A DNA stretch of 64,000 bases from Neptunicella plasticusilytica (GTDB lineage: Bacteria > Pseudomonadota > Gammaproteobacteria > Enterobacterales > Alteromonadaceae), in contig NZ_CP150481.1 in assembly GCF_047922965.1 (NCBI RefSeq), positions 4,278,001 through 4,342,000 of the forward strand, read 5' to 3'. The translations under genes were made by a program, and so were the position numbers. The notes beneath the pieces are model-generated. The model saw nothing but the letters and a program-made list of their open reading frames with translations. It searched no databases and had not been told where the DNA came from. This document shows positions 1 through 8,216 of the stretch, piece after piece; within the stretch, counting starts at the first letter, position 1, and every line of letters starts with the position of its first letter.

Positions 1-29
1 GAGCTGATCAGTTGAATAATTGAATCCAT
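1..29 (-). CDS. mrpG: MrpG/PhaG antiporter subunit, N-terminal fragment
   Basis: Only the first nine codons (MDSIIQLIS) lie in the window; the rest is off the left edge. The ATG at 27-29 overlaps the TGA stop of mrpF in an ATGA arrangement, the coupling expected between subunits F and G of Mrp (Pha/Mnh) Na+/H+ antiporters. Identity rests on position after mrpE and mrpF and on the hydrophobic start; the fragment is too short to identify by itself. Confidence 0.55.
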
Positions 30-301
30 CATGACTCTGACTCACTGCACCTGTTATCGCTGTACTCGAAATAGCGCAACACACCAATAACACTGATAAA
101 ATTAATCAGCGCATATACCAGCGCAATATCCAGAAAGTCAGGTCGCCCAAACAGGAATCCCATTACTGCAATCAGCAAAACAGTTTTGGTGCCAAACAAA
201 TTGACCGCTAAAATCCGGTCGTAGATACTCGGGCCTAGTAGCGCTCTGAGCAACGCCATCAACATAACGGTTAACAACACAACGGCTAACATGATTAACA
301 T
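29..301 (-). CDS. mrpF: Mrp Na+/H+ antiporter subunit F
   Basis: A 90-residue protein with three hydrophobic segments (about residues 1-20, 33-52 and 57-76). The segment LRALLGPSIYDRILAVN followed by a basic-to-hydrophobic stretch and a GRPDFLDIALVYALINF region is characteristic of MrpF/PhaF/MnhF, a small membrane subunit of the multi-subunit cation/proton antiporter that exports Na+ (or K+) using the proton gradient. It starts at the ATG immediately after the mrpE stop codon, with no gap, and its stop overlaps the next start, so translation of E, F and G is probably coupled. The acidic C-terminus (CSESES) is unremarkable. Confidence 0.9.
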   Translation of the reverse strand: MLIMLAVVLLTVMLMALLRALLGPSIYDRILAVNLFGTKTVLLIAVMGFLFGRPDFLDIALVYALINFISVIGVLRYFEYSDNRCSESES

Positions 302-775
302 CTACATCTCCAGCCGGTTTACCTGACGCGCCATTTCACCCTGTCGCAGTTCTTGCATACTGTCAGCCGTTAATGAATGGATCAGTACCGAATCCGGCTG
401 TATATTCATCGCCACAGTACCTGGGGTCAAAGTGATAGAGTTGGCGTAAATAACCTTGCCGATTTCGCTTTGCTGGCCAATGGGGATTGTGGCTACGCAA
501 GGGCTAATTGACTGATTGCCACGCCAGACATGTACGACAACATCAATATTGCTTCGGATGATTTGTTTGGCTAACCAAAAATAGTAGGCGGGCAATTTGC
601 GACTTAAGTGTAGCGGCTGGGATTCGTCATCGATAATGCCCATGCGCAATGAAAGCCAGATCACAAAAAACACCGACAACAGCCCTAACGTCAACAATAA
701 TGGTGTATAGATCCCTGAATTACACAACCATAAAACGGCTAGCACAAAAAACAGGCTAATGATGTGTTTATTCAT
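302..775 (-). CDS. mrpE: Mrp Na+/H+ antiporter subunit E
   Basis: A 157-residue protein starting at the ATG at 775, which has a GGTGGAG ribosome-binding site just upstream; a GTG twelve bases earlier lies inside that site and is less likely. Two or three N-terminal membrane helices (about 5-50) are followed by a cytoplasmic domain containing an RSNIDVVVHVWRG segment and an ANSITLTPGTVAMNI segment, both typical of MrpE/PhaE/MnhE. It is the accessory E subunit of the Mrp cation/proton antiporter. It stops one base before mrpF and is the first visible gene of the group in this direction; subunits A-D are not upstream within the window, so the operon may be split or reordered. Confidence 0.9.
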   Translation of the reverse strand: MNKHIISLFFVLAVLWLCNSGIYTPLLLTLGLLSVFFVIWLSLRMGIIDDESQPLHLSRKLPAYYFWLAKQIIRSNIDVVVHVWRGNQSISPCVATIPIGQQSEIGKVIYANSITLTPGTVAMNIQPDSVLIHSLTADSMQELRQGEMARQVNRLEM

Positions 776-869
776 TGATAACTCCACCGGATTTTTTTTT
801 CAAAACAGCGACTTTGAAAGCGGTGATGACAAGCAAAACCATTGTGGGTAAACGAGCACATATATTCAG

Positions 870-1313
870 CTATTTGATACACTGGAAATGTTGTTGCAAA
901 ACGTCTTTAAGCAGATTTTCCGCTAACTTATCAGTAGCAGGCTTGTGTTGACTGATCAGTAATGCAATGTCTTCAATGGTGATGTCCTTAGGGATGCAAT
1001 AACTAATGTCTCCCGATATTTGATATTTTTCCAATAAACCGCCGGCACGCGAATGTAGCGCTTTTTGTCTAAATGTCGCAGCGGGTAATTGGTCAGCTCG
1101 ATATAATTCTTCGCCTGCCAGAAAACCTTTAAGGTACATCGCGCAAAGTGCTCTATCGTTGTTAACGGTTGGGCTGTCTTGTTCAATCTCAAATGCGTTG
1201 CAAACGGCTTGTATATCTGCACCGTTCAGTTTCTCTATTGCTTGCGCCTGACCTGAGATAAATCCGGCCAACACAACTACCCATAAAATTTGCACCAGTA
1301 TGTTTTTCAGCAT
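870..1313 (-). CDS. Small secreted Rap1a/Tai-like protein
   Basis: A 147-residue protein with a clear signal peptide (cleavage probably after AQA near residue 26) and conserved-looking cysteines in ADIQAVCNAF, DRALCAMYLKGFLAGEE and ISYCIPKD plus a C-terminal CIK. This layout (mature helical domain of about 120 residues, CxxYLxGF-like motif) resembles the Rap1a/Tai family. Some members are immunity proteins against T6SS peptidoglycan amidases, but many family members are stand-alone periplasmic proteins. The ATG at 1313 is preferred because GGGAGAG precedes it. No T6SS effector gene lies next to it, so an immunity role is not supported here. Function is unknown. Confidence 0.6.
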   Translation of the reverse strand: MLKNILVQILWVVVLAGFISGQAQAIEKLNGADIQAVCNAFEIEQDSPTVNNDRALCAMYLKGFLAGEELYRADQLPAATFRQKALHSRAGGLLEKYQISGDISYCIPKDITIEDIALLISQHKPATDKLAENLLKDVLQQHFQCIK

Positions 1314-1497
1314 GGTCTCTCCCATTTATTTTGAAAACTAAGCGCATGTATGGATTCTGGCATTGTTACTATTGGAAAAGATTGTCAAAAATGTAAAAAA
1401 GTGTCGCAATGGCTGGAGCGCATATTTTTTTGCATGCGGGTGTTGTATGTTAGCTGCTATTTAAAGATAAACAGACCTTAGGGATTCCATCACTATA

Positions 1498-2226
1498 ATG
1501 CCCAACACAACCCCGTCGATCGCACCGAACGTATTGATTGTTGACGACAATCAAGATATTCGTGAGCTGGTTTCTCAATTACTGCAAGCCGAAGGGTACT
1601 CTGCCACCACAGCAGTGGATGGTGAAGATATGTGGCAGGTATTGAGTCAACAAAAACCCGACATCGTACTGCTTGATGTCATGCTACCGGGTAAAGATGG
1701 TTTTGAACTTTGCCGACAACTCTGTGCTGATCCCAATATGCCGCCCATCATCATGCTAACCGCCAAAGATGAAGAAATTGATCGGGTCGTCGGGCTGGAA
1801 GTGGGAGCTGATGATTATATTGTTAAGCCCTTTGGCCGACATGAATTGATTGCCCGGATTAAGGCAGTATTAAGACGGGTAAAGTCAGGTAGTGGTCAAA
1901 CAGGAAAAGGGGTGTATTGCTTCTCGGGAATGAGTTTCAAACCCAGCCAGATGGAAGTCTGTGATAGCGCTGGAACAAGCATTCCACTTTCTACCAGCGA
2001 AACACAATTGCTACTCACTTTTGTACAAAACCCCCGTATGCCGCTTTCTCGAGACCGTTTACTGGATTTGACTAAAGGACGGAACAGCACGCCTTTTGAT
2101 CGAAGCATCGATTCTCATGTCAGCCGCCTGCGACGTAAACTAGGTGATGACGGTAAAAAGCCGGAGATTATCAAAACGTCCTGGGGAACAGGATATATTT
2201 TCACTTGCCACGTAGAAGCGCTGTGA
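1498..2226 (+). CDS. OmpR/PhoB-family response regulator
   Basis: A 242-residue two-component response regulator. The receiver domain (about 10-125) shows the acidic pair in VLIVDDNQD, the phosphoacceptor Asp at residue 60 (VLLDVMLPGKDG), the conserved Thr in MLTAKD and the Lys in DDYIVKPF. The C-terminal winged-helix DNA-binding domain (about 140-238) ends in HVSRLRRKLGDD and TSWGTGYIF, typical of the OmpR class. It overlaps the kinase gene downstream and will be co-expressed with it. The overall look is OmpR-like, but without comparison it cannot be called the osmoregulatory ompR itself; the nearby mrp genes make an ion or osmotic stress link possible but unproven. Confidence 0.9.
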   Translation: MPNTTPSIAPNVLIVDDNQDIRELVSQLLQAEGYSATTAVDGEDMWQVLSQQKPDIVLLDVMLPGKDGFELCRQLCADPNMPPIIMLTAKDEEIDRVVGLEVGADDYIVKPFGRHELIARIKAVLRRVKSGSGQTGKGVYCFSGMSFKPSQMEVCDSAGTSIPLSTSETQLLLTFVQNPRMPLSRDRLLDLTKGRNSTPFDRSIDSHVSRLRRKLGDDGKKPEIIKTSWGTGYIFTCHVEAL

Positions 2227-3581
2227 AACTTTGGCAATCAATGACACTTAAAGTCCGTGCGATTGTCATTTTGTGTTCGGTGTTTATTTTGTCACAAATG
2301 ATCACCCTGATTATTTTCGAACATAGCCGGGATAACGTGGTGTTATCCACTGAAGCGACAGACTTGGCCGACAGAATTATCGGCATTGTGGATTTAGCCT
2401 ATAGCTTTCCACTACAGGATCGTCAACAAATTCTCGCCGCGGCAGAAACGCAATTTTTGGCATTGTTTCCCGAGGTTATTTCACCCCATGAGGTTGCTTG
2501 CCAGCAAAACAACTTTTATGAGCAAATTTCGAACAAGCTCGATGTGGCGTTTTCGAAACTACAAGGGATTGATGCTCAAGTCTGTGTGCGCAGTTTTGAA
2601 AATACCCCGATATTGGACAGACGTACCACTTTGCGTCAGGGATTTGATGTGCTTATTCAGATTAACTTTGCCAATGAACAAACAGTCACCTTTCATTCCG
2701 TGTTACCTGAAAGCCAGTCTTTACTGCAGGATTCGGTCATTTTCTTTATATTACTAGAAGGCCTCATAGCGTTATTGCTGGCGTGGTATTTGATCCAGAA
2801 AACCGTGTCGCCAATCGAAAAACTGGCCAATGCCGCCAATCGCATCGGCTTAAACATCAACAATCCACCACTGGATGAAGGTGGAGCCAAAGAAATAGCC
2901 ATGGCAGCCAAGGCATTTAATACCATGCAGGAACGCTTGGCCAATCTACTGCATAGCCAGAGCGAAATGTTAGCGGCCATTTCCCATGACTTGCGTTCAG
3001 CCGTAACCCGCCTGCAACTGCGTGCCGATTTGCTGGAAAACGAACATGAGCGTGTTGGTATGCTGAAAGTGGTGACCGATATGCGCCAAATGATTCAGTC
3101 GGTGCTGGACTTTCTGCGCGGGCAGAACGCGGATGAGTCAATGCGCAGTGTTAATATTAACGCGCTGGTAGAAAGCCTATGCACTGATTTAGCTGAAGAA
3201 GGTTTACCTGTACGCTATCAATATACCGGCAATTCGATAAATTTGACCTGTCGACCTACCGAAATTCGGCGTTGTTTACTGAATATTATCGATAACGCAA
3301 TTAAATATGCAGATGGCGCCCAATTGAGTACTTCAACTGACCAGCATTGGGTGCAAATTGTTATACAGGACAAGGGCAAGGGGATTCCGGATAGCCAATT
3401 ACAATCCGTTTTGCAGCCTTTTTACCGGCTTGATCAGTCTCGCAATCATGATACGGGAGGTATCGGATTGGGGCTGAGTATTGCCGAGAAAATGGTTAAA
3501 TCTCATGGGGGAAAGATTACACTGTCAAATCATGACGAGGGCGGTCTTAGCGTTGAAATACGATTGCCATTGAATAGCTAA
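2223..3581 (+). CDS. EnvZ-like sensor histidine kinase
   Basis: A membrane histidine kinase of about 452 residues. It starts with a GTG that overlaps the regulator's TGA stop (GTGA); a TTG 18 bases earlier is possible. A first helix at about 10-33, a periplasmic loop of about 140 residues and a second helix at about 172-193 are followed by a HAMP linker (QKTVSPIEKLANAANRI), the H-box with phosphoacceptor His (AAISHDLRSAVTRL), the N-box (NIIDNAIKYADG), the G1 box (DKGKGIP) and the G2 box (GIGLGLSIAEKMVKSHGG). The usual Pro five residues after the His is Ala here. The ligand is unknown. It is the cognate kinase of the regulator upstream by overlap. Confidence 0.9.
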   Translation: MKLWQSMTLKVRAIVILCSVFILSQMITLIIFEHSRDNVVLSTEATDLADRIIGIVDLAYSFPLQDRQQILAAAETQFLALFPEVISPHEVACQQNNFYEQISNKLDVAFSKLQGIDAQVCVRSFENTPILDRRTTLRQGFDVLIQINFANEQTVTFHSVLPESQSLLQDSVIFFILLEGLIALLLAWYLIQKTVSPIEKLANAANRIGLNINNPPLDEGGAKEIAMAAKAFNTMQERLANLLHSQSEMLAAISHDLRSAVTRLQLRADLLENEHERVGMLKVVTDMRQMIQSVLDFLRGQNADESMRSVNINALVESLCTDLAEEGLPVRYQYTGNSINLTCRPTEIRRCLLNIIDNAIKYADGAQLSTSTDQHWVQIVIQDKGKGIPDSQLQSVLQPFYRLDQSRNHDTGGIGLGLSIAEKMVKSHGGKITLSNHDEGGLSVEIRLPLNS

Positions 3582-3680
3582 TCTCAGCTCCGTTTCCGGC
3601 GCTGTTCGGCATCTAGGACATACTCCTAGGTGAAGAGTGTTGCCGGCAACTTCAGCGCACCGTACTTCTCTGCGCATAAA

Positions 3681-3707
3681 AAAAGCCCGGTAAATTACCG
3701 GGCTATA
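3681..3707 (-). terminator. Rho-independent terminator of ilvC
   Basis: The inverted repeat AGCCCGGTA / TACCGGGCT (3684-3692 and 3696-3704) has a three-base loop. On the minus strand it is followed by a run of T, so it terminates ilvC transcription. On the plus strand there is no good U tract, so it is at best a weak terminator for the kinase gene. Confidence 0.8.
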
Positions 3708-3778
3708 AAAAGCGGGTTACGTTCTAGGGTTATATCAAAGAGTAAGCAGACCCTAGTCGATGACGCGCTCAGGGAAAA

Positions 3779-5263
3779 TCATTGAGTTTCGACAATGGCC
3801 TTCATGTCCGTCATGTAGCCACGCAACTGATCACCGATCCATTCAACATCATGTTCACGAATAGCACGGTTGATATCCACCAAGGTTTTGTTATCCACGC
3901 TGTTGGATGGGTTACTCAAGCCTTTACCGATCACATCCGTTCCGATTGATGGCATAAATTTCTCTGCCAACAACGGAATGGCAGCATTGGCAAACAGATA
4001 GTTGCCGTATTCGGCGGTATCCGAAATAACCACATTCATTTCATACAAACGCTTACGGGCGATAGTATTGGAAATAAGCGGCGTTTCGTGCAGTGACTCA
4101 TAATAGGCCGACTCAGGCAGGATACCTGCTTCGACCATAACGTCGAAAGCCAGTTCTACACCGGATTTAATCATCGCCACCAGCAAAATACCGTGATCGA
4201 AGAATTCCTGTTCATCGATTTTACCGCTGTATTCCGGCGCATTCTCAAAGGCTGACTGACCGGTTTCTTCACGCCATTTCAGCAGGTTGGCATCGCCATT
4301 AGCCCAGTCTTCCATCATGGTTCTGGAGAACTCACCACTGATAATGTCGTCCTGATGCTTTTCAAACAGCGGACGCAATAATTCAGTTAATTGCTCCGAT
4401 AATTCAAAGGCTTTCACTTTAGCCGGGTTGGACAGTCTGTCCATCATATTGGTGACACCACCAATTTTTAAAGCTTCGGTAATGGTTTCCAGACCAAACT
4501 GGATCAAGGCACCGGCATAAGCGGCATCAATGCCATCTGCAACCATTTTTTCAAAACACAAGATTGCCGCGGTTTGCTGCATACCACACAAGATGGTTTG
4601 TTCACCCATCAAATCTGATTTTACTTCCGCCACAAAAGACGACTCCAGCACCCCGGCACGATCACCACCCGTAGCGGACGCCAGTGCTTTAGCAATATCC
4701 CAGCCCTGGCCTTCAGGATCATTTTCCGGGTGAACGGCAATCAGGGTAGGGACCCCGAATCCGCGTTTATATTCTTCACGTACTTCGGTGCCCGGACATT
4801 TGGGTGCACACATCACCACTGTAATATCACTGCGGATTTGTTGGCCTTCCTCCACAATATTGAAGCCGTGCGAATAGCCCAGGGTTGCCCCCTGCTTCAT
4901 CAACGGCATTACCGCTTCAACCACAGAAGCATGTTGTTTGTCCGGTGTCAGGTTATAGACCACATCCGCTTGCGGAATCAGCTGCTGGTAAGTGCCTACG
5001 GTAAAACCGTTGGTCGTCGCGCGCTGGAATGAATCACGTTTTTCATCAATCGCGGCCTGACGCAAGGCATAAGACACATCCAGTCCCGAGTCACGCATAT
5101 TCAGGCCCTGATTCAGCCCTTGTGCACCACAACCGACAATTACGATTTTCTTGCCTTTCAGAAAGCTGCAACCTTCCGCGAATTCTTCACGTTGCATAAA
5201 ACGACAACGCCCCAGCTGATCCAGCTGCTGACGTAAAGACAAGGTGTTGAAATAATTTGCCAT
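3779..5263 (-). CDS. ilvC: Ketol-acid reductoisomerase, long (class II) form
   Basis: A 494-residue enzyme converting acetolactate and acetohydroxybutyrate to the dihydroxy-acids of valine and isoleucine synthesis, using NADPH and Mg2+. The N-terminal Rossmann fold shows the GCGAQGLNQGLNMRDSG motif (about residues 44-60), followed by PDKQHASVVEAVMPLMKQGATLGYSHGFN and the acidic metal ligands of the knotted domain (for example SDLMGEQTILCG and the repeated C-terminal half). Its length matches the duplicated-knot class II enzyme of enterobacteria (about 490) rather than the short 330-residue class I form. It is divergent from ilvY, the classical arrangement, and has its own terminator. Confidence 0.97.
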   Translation of the reverse strand: MANYFNTLSLRQQLDQLGRCRFMQREEFAEGCSFLKGKKIVIVGCGAQGLNQGLNMRDSGLDVSYALRQAAIDEKRDSFQRATTNGFTVGTYQQLIPQADVVYNLTPDKQHASVVEAVMPLMKQGATLGYSHGFNIVEEGQQIRSDITVVMCAPKCPGTEVREEYKRGFGVPTLIAVHPENDPEGQGWDIAKALASATGGDRAGVLESSFVAEVKSDLMGEQTILCGMQQTAAILCFEKMVADGIDAAYAGALIQFGLETITEALKIGGVTNMMDRLSNPAKVKAFELSEQLTELLRPLFEKHQDDIISGEFSRTMMEDWANGDANLLKWREETGQSAFENAPEYSGKIDEQEFFDHGILLVAMIKSGVELAFDVMVEAGILPESAYYESLHETPLISNTIARKRLYEMNVVISDTAEYGNYLFANAAIPLLAEKFMPSIGTDVIGKGLSNPSNSVDNKTLVDINRAIREHDVEWIGDQLRGYMTDMKAIVETQ

Positions 5264-5355
5264 TAATTAAAGCCTTAAAAATAAAATTGTTTAACTAGGG
5301 TTGTTAAACTTTACGTTGGCAAGGATAGAAGATTGGCTTTGTTGTATAAAATGAT

Positions 5356-5390
5356 ATATTTGCAAAACTATATTTCATATTTTGCAACAT
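5356..5390. promoter_or_regulatory. Candidate IlvY operator in the ilvC-ilvY divergent region
   Basis: Two TTGCAA hexamers (5360-5365 and 5382-5387) flank an AT-rich centre that is itself nearly symmetric (ATATTTGCAAAACTATAT, then CATATTTTGCAA). They sit between the divergent ilvC and ilvY genes, close to the ilvY start. IlvY is a LysR-type activator of ilvC that responds to acetolactate and acetohydroxybutyrate in E. coli; the assignment here rests on position and symmetry. Confidence 0.5.
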
Positions 5391-5402
5391 TGGATTAAAC
5401 AG

Positions 5403-6260
5403 ATGGATTTCCGTAGCCTGCAACTTTTTCATCATCTGGCGTCCAGCCTGCATTTTGGCAAAACCGCCGAAGCTATGTATGTCAGCCCTTCTACGTTAAG
5501 CCGTGCCATTCAGCGGCTTGAGCAAGAGTGTGACACTATTTTGCTGGTCAGGGATAACCGTAGTGTTAACTTAACCGCCGCTGGCGAGAAAATGCGTGAT
5601 TTTGCGGCCGACACCCTGCAGCAATGGTCACAAATAAAAGCGGAATTCAGTAAAAACAACCAGCAATTACGCGGCCAACTCAAATTATATTGCTCAGTGA
5701 CCGCCAGTTACAGCCATCTACCGTCTATTCTGGACAAATTCAGGGCTCGCTATCCGCAGGTAGAAATCCAGCTGACCACAGGTGATCCTAATATGGCTAT
5801 CGACAAGATTTTAACCAAACAGGTTGATGTGGCTATCGCTGTGGTGACACCCGATCTACCCGCCAATATTCACCATCATCATCTGGACAGTCGACCACTG
5901 GTGATGATTTGCCCGTCAACGAGCAAAATTACCCGACTGGAACAGGTTGACTGGCGCAAAATATCGATGATCCTGCCCGAAGCCGGTCCATCCAAACGGA
6001 TTGTCCATCACTGGTTAACTGAGCACGGCATTCGCCCCAAGGTTTATGCCAATGTAGCCGGACATGAAGCGATTGTTAGTATGGTGGCACTGGGATGTGG
6101 GCTAGGGATTGTGCCTAAAGTAGTGGTGGATAACTCGGTGGCGCGGGATAAGGTCAATTGTATTGCGTTGACCGATATCGAATCTTTCCAGCTGGGTATC
6201 TGTTGTCTGGCGGAACGTGCCCAGGATCCGCTGATTAGATCGATGTTACAGGTATCCTGA
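5403..6260 (+). CDS. ilvY: LysR-type activator of ilvC
   Basis: A 285-residue LysR regulator. The N-terminal winged helix reads MDFRSLQLFHHLASSLHFG, then YVSPSTLSRAIQRLEQE, close to E. coli IlvY, and the effector domain keeps the IlvY-like run YSHLPSILDKFRARYPQVEI and GHEAIVSMVALGCGLGIVP. It should bind the shared upstream region and switch on ilvC when acetohydroxy-acid substrates accumulate. The ATG at 5403 fits the family N-terminus better than an in-frame TTG 21 bases upstream, which would fall within the putative operator. Confidence 0.93.
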   Translation: MDFRSLQLFHHLASSLHFGKTAEAMYVSPSTLSRAIQRLEQECDTILLVRDNRSVNLTAAGEKMRDFAADTLQQWSQIKAEFSKNNQQLRGQLKLYCSVTASYSHLPSILDKFRARYPQVEIQLTTGDPNMAIDKILTKQVDVAIAVVTPDLPANIHHHHLDSRPLVMICPSTSKITRLEQVDWRKISMILPEAGPSKRIVHHWLTEHGIRPKVYANVAGHEAIVSMVALGCGLGIVPKVVVDNSVARDKVNCIALTDIESFQLGICCLAERAQDPLIRSMLQVS

Positions 6261-6275
6261 TTTGTATCAGTCCAA

Positions 6276-7787
6276 CTACATGCCTAACTGGCCAAGCAGA
6301 CGATCAAAACTGCGATAACTTAACGCCTGGGCAATATGCGCATGCTGAATATTATCCTGATGATCAAGATCGGCAATAGTACGCGCCACTTTGACAATAC
6401 GGTGATAACTGCGAATTGATAGTCCGAGCTTCTCCACCGCACTTTCCAGAAATTTTTGATCTTCGGCCAATAATGGACAATAACGTTCCAGCTCCTTGTT
6501 GTTTAAATGCGCATTAGCTTTACCCGCGCGTCGGAGCTGTACATTACGAGCCTGGATGACACGCTGGCGGATCTGCTCACTGGATTCACCGCGCTCCTTA
6601 ATTTGCTCGGAGAAACTGCCACCGGGAAGCTTGGGTACATCAATCTGTAAATCAATCCGATCCAGAAACGGACCGGACACCCGGTTCAGATAGCGCAGGA
6701 TCTGGTCGCTGGTACTACGACCGTCGTCCATTGCCCCGGTTGGACTAGGATTCATTGCCGCAATCAGTTGGAAACTGGCGGGAAACTGCGCCTGACGGGC
6801 AGCCCGGGAAATGGATACTGTGCCGGATTCCATCGGTTCGCGTAATACATCCAGCACTTTGCGATCAAATTCCGGCAATTCGTCCAGAAACAATACCCCG
6901 TTGTGCGCCAACGATATTTCACCGGGCCTGGGAATACTGCCACCGCCGACCAATGCCACGGCCGAACTGGTATGGTGCGGACTGCGAAACGGACGCGCCC
7001 GCCAGCTTTGCGGATCGACCACTTTACCCGAAACCGAATGAATGGCTGCCGTTTGCAATGCTTCGTCGTCAGTCATTTCCGGTAAAATACTGATTAAACG
7101 ATTGGCTAACATGGTCTTGCCCGTTCCTGGAGGCCCGGTCATCAACATATTATGCTGCCCGGCTGCCGCGATCTCTAATGCGCGTTTCGCTGCGCTTTGT
7201 CCTACCACATCCTGCATGTCGATAAAATATTTCGCCTCTAATGCAGCGCGTTGAGCTGGTTCAAACGGCAAAGGCTGTTGGCCATTAAGATGATGAAATA
7301 CATCCAGCAACTGCGCGGCTCCAAGCACTTTAGCGTGTTTTATCAAAGCGGCTTCCTGTACATTGCTAACCGGTACGATGGCGCTATGTTCATCACGATG
7401 ACAGGCAAACGCAAAAGGTAATACACCACTGACAGCACGAATTTCACCACTGAGTCCCAACTCACCCAGCAATTCATACTGATTCAGGTTATCAACTGGA
7501 ATTTGGCCGTTCGCCGCAATGATGCCTATGGCAATGGCCAAGTCGAAACGCCCACCTTCCTTGGGTAAATCGGCGGGTGCCAAATTAACCGTGATCCTTT
7601 TAGCCGGGAATTCAAACTGTGAGTTGATTAAGGCGCTTCTGACCCGGTCACGTGCCTCGCGAACCGAAGCCTCGGGAAGGCCAACAATGTTAAATGCGGG
7701 TAAGCCGTTGGCGAGATGAACTTCAATAGTAATCAGCGGAGCGTCTACACCGACACAGGCTCTGCTATGGACTCTGGCTAACGACAT
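6276..7787 (-). CDS. yifB: YifB/ComM-family Mg-chelatase-like AAA+ ATPase
   Basis: A 503-residue protein with the N-terminal ChlI-like domain (VHSRACVGVDAPLITIEVHLANGLP; FNIVGLPEASVREARDRVRSAL), a Walker A at about 216-224 (GPPGTGKT), the GEISLAHNGVLFLDELPEF Walker B region and a C-terminal domain ending in SYRSFDRLLGQLGM. YifB/ComM proteins are helicase-like AAA+ ATPases; ComM promotes branch migration during natural transformation in Vibrio, Haemophilus and Acinetobacter. It is convergent with ilvY, with a 15-base gap. Confidence 0.95.
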   Translation of the reverse strand: MSLARVHSRACVGVDAPLITIEVHLANGLPAFNIVGLPEASVREARDRVRSALINSQFEFPAKRITVNLAPADLPKEGGRFDLAIAIGIIAANGQIPVDNLNQYELLGELGLSGEIRAVSGVLPFAFACHRDEHSAIVPVSNVQEAALIKHAKVLGAAQLLDVFHHLNGQQPLPFEPAQRAALEAKYFIDMQDVVGQSAAKRALEIAAAGQHNMLMTGPPGTGKTMLANRLISILPEMTDDEALQTAAIHSVSGKVVDPQSWRARPFRSPHHTSSAVALVGGGSIPRPGEISLAHNGVLFLDELPEFDRKVLDVLREPMESGTVSISRAARQAQFPASFQLIAAMNPSPTGAMDDGRSTSDQILRYLNRVSGPFLDRIDLQIDVPKLPGGSFSEQIKERGESSEQIRQRVIQARNVQLRRAGKANAHLNNKELERYCPLLAEDQKFLESAVEKLGLSIRSYHRIVKVARTIADLDHQDNIQHAHIAQALSYRSFDRLLGQLGM

Positions 7788-7915
7788 CTAGTCTCCCTAT
7801 CACGCCTGTCAACACTAAAGTTTTCAGGCTCCTGTATTAAAACTAGCCACAGATTTGAAATATTCAACAAATAAACAACGCTTTTACAGGAATGGTGATT
7901 TTCTGCTTGCCTTTA

Positions 7916-8071
7916 TTAGGGCCTGTGGGCCTTTGGTGTAAGAATTTTGCGTCAGTCTGTAGCGTATTTGTACAAGGTTGAGAAAATGCGTGTAGTTGTT
8001 CTACATAAATGAGCGAGAGTACCTTACAAATGCTGTCCGGAGGATTCAAACCAAAGACCCACAGACCCTAG
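7916..8071. mobile_element. MITE-like element with 22-bp terminal inverted repeats
   Basis: The left end (7916-7937, beginning TTAGGGCCTGTGGGCC) and the right end (8050-8071, ending GACCCACAGACCCTAG) are inverted copies matching at 19 of 22 positions. The 156-bp element has no convincing gene; the short minus-strand reading frame over it is made from the right terminal repeat. The left end shares CTTTGGTGTA and the following sequence with the short palindromic element at 38780-38846, so both probably belong to one non-autonomous repeat family. It fills much of the 429-base gap between yifB and the RND gene; I see no gene elsewhere in that gap. Confidence 0.6.
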
Positions 8072-8216
8072 TATATTCAAGGAGTTATTATTGACCCTAA
8101 AATCAGGATAAACTAATCTTGTATACGCAATAACCACTTCTTATACCCTATATCCGGTAGTAGCCGTCTATACTCGCCGGGTCATCATCAATATTCACTG
8201 CAGGGATTGTCGTTGA

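Noticed and set aside
3724..3756. CTAGGGT and ACCCTAG inverted pair between the two-component genes and ilvC
   Set aside because: The arms are only seven bases and do not extend into the shared sequence of the MITE-like family; it is probably chance.
7864..8049. A 61-residue minus-strand frame in the yifB-RND gap
   Set aside because: It runs through the MITE-like element and its inverted repeat and has no recognisable protein features.
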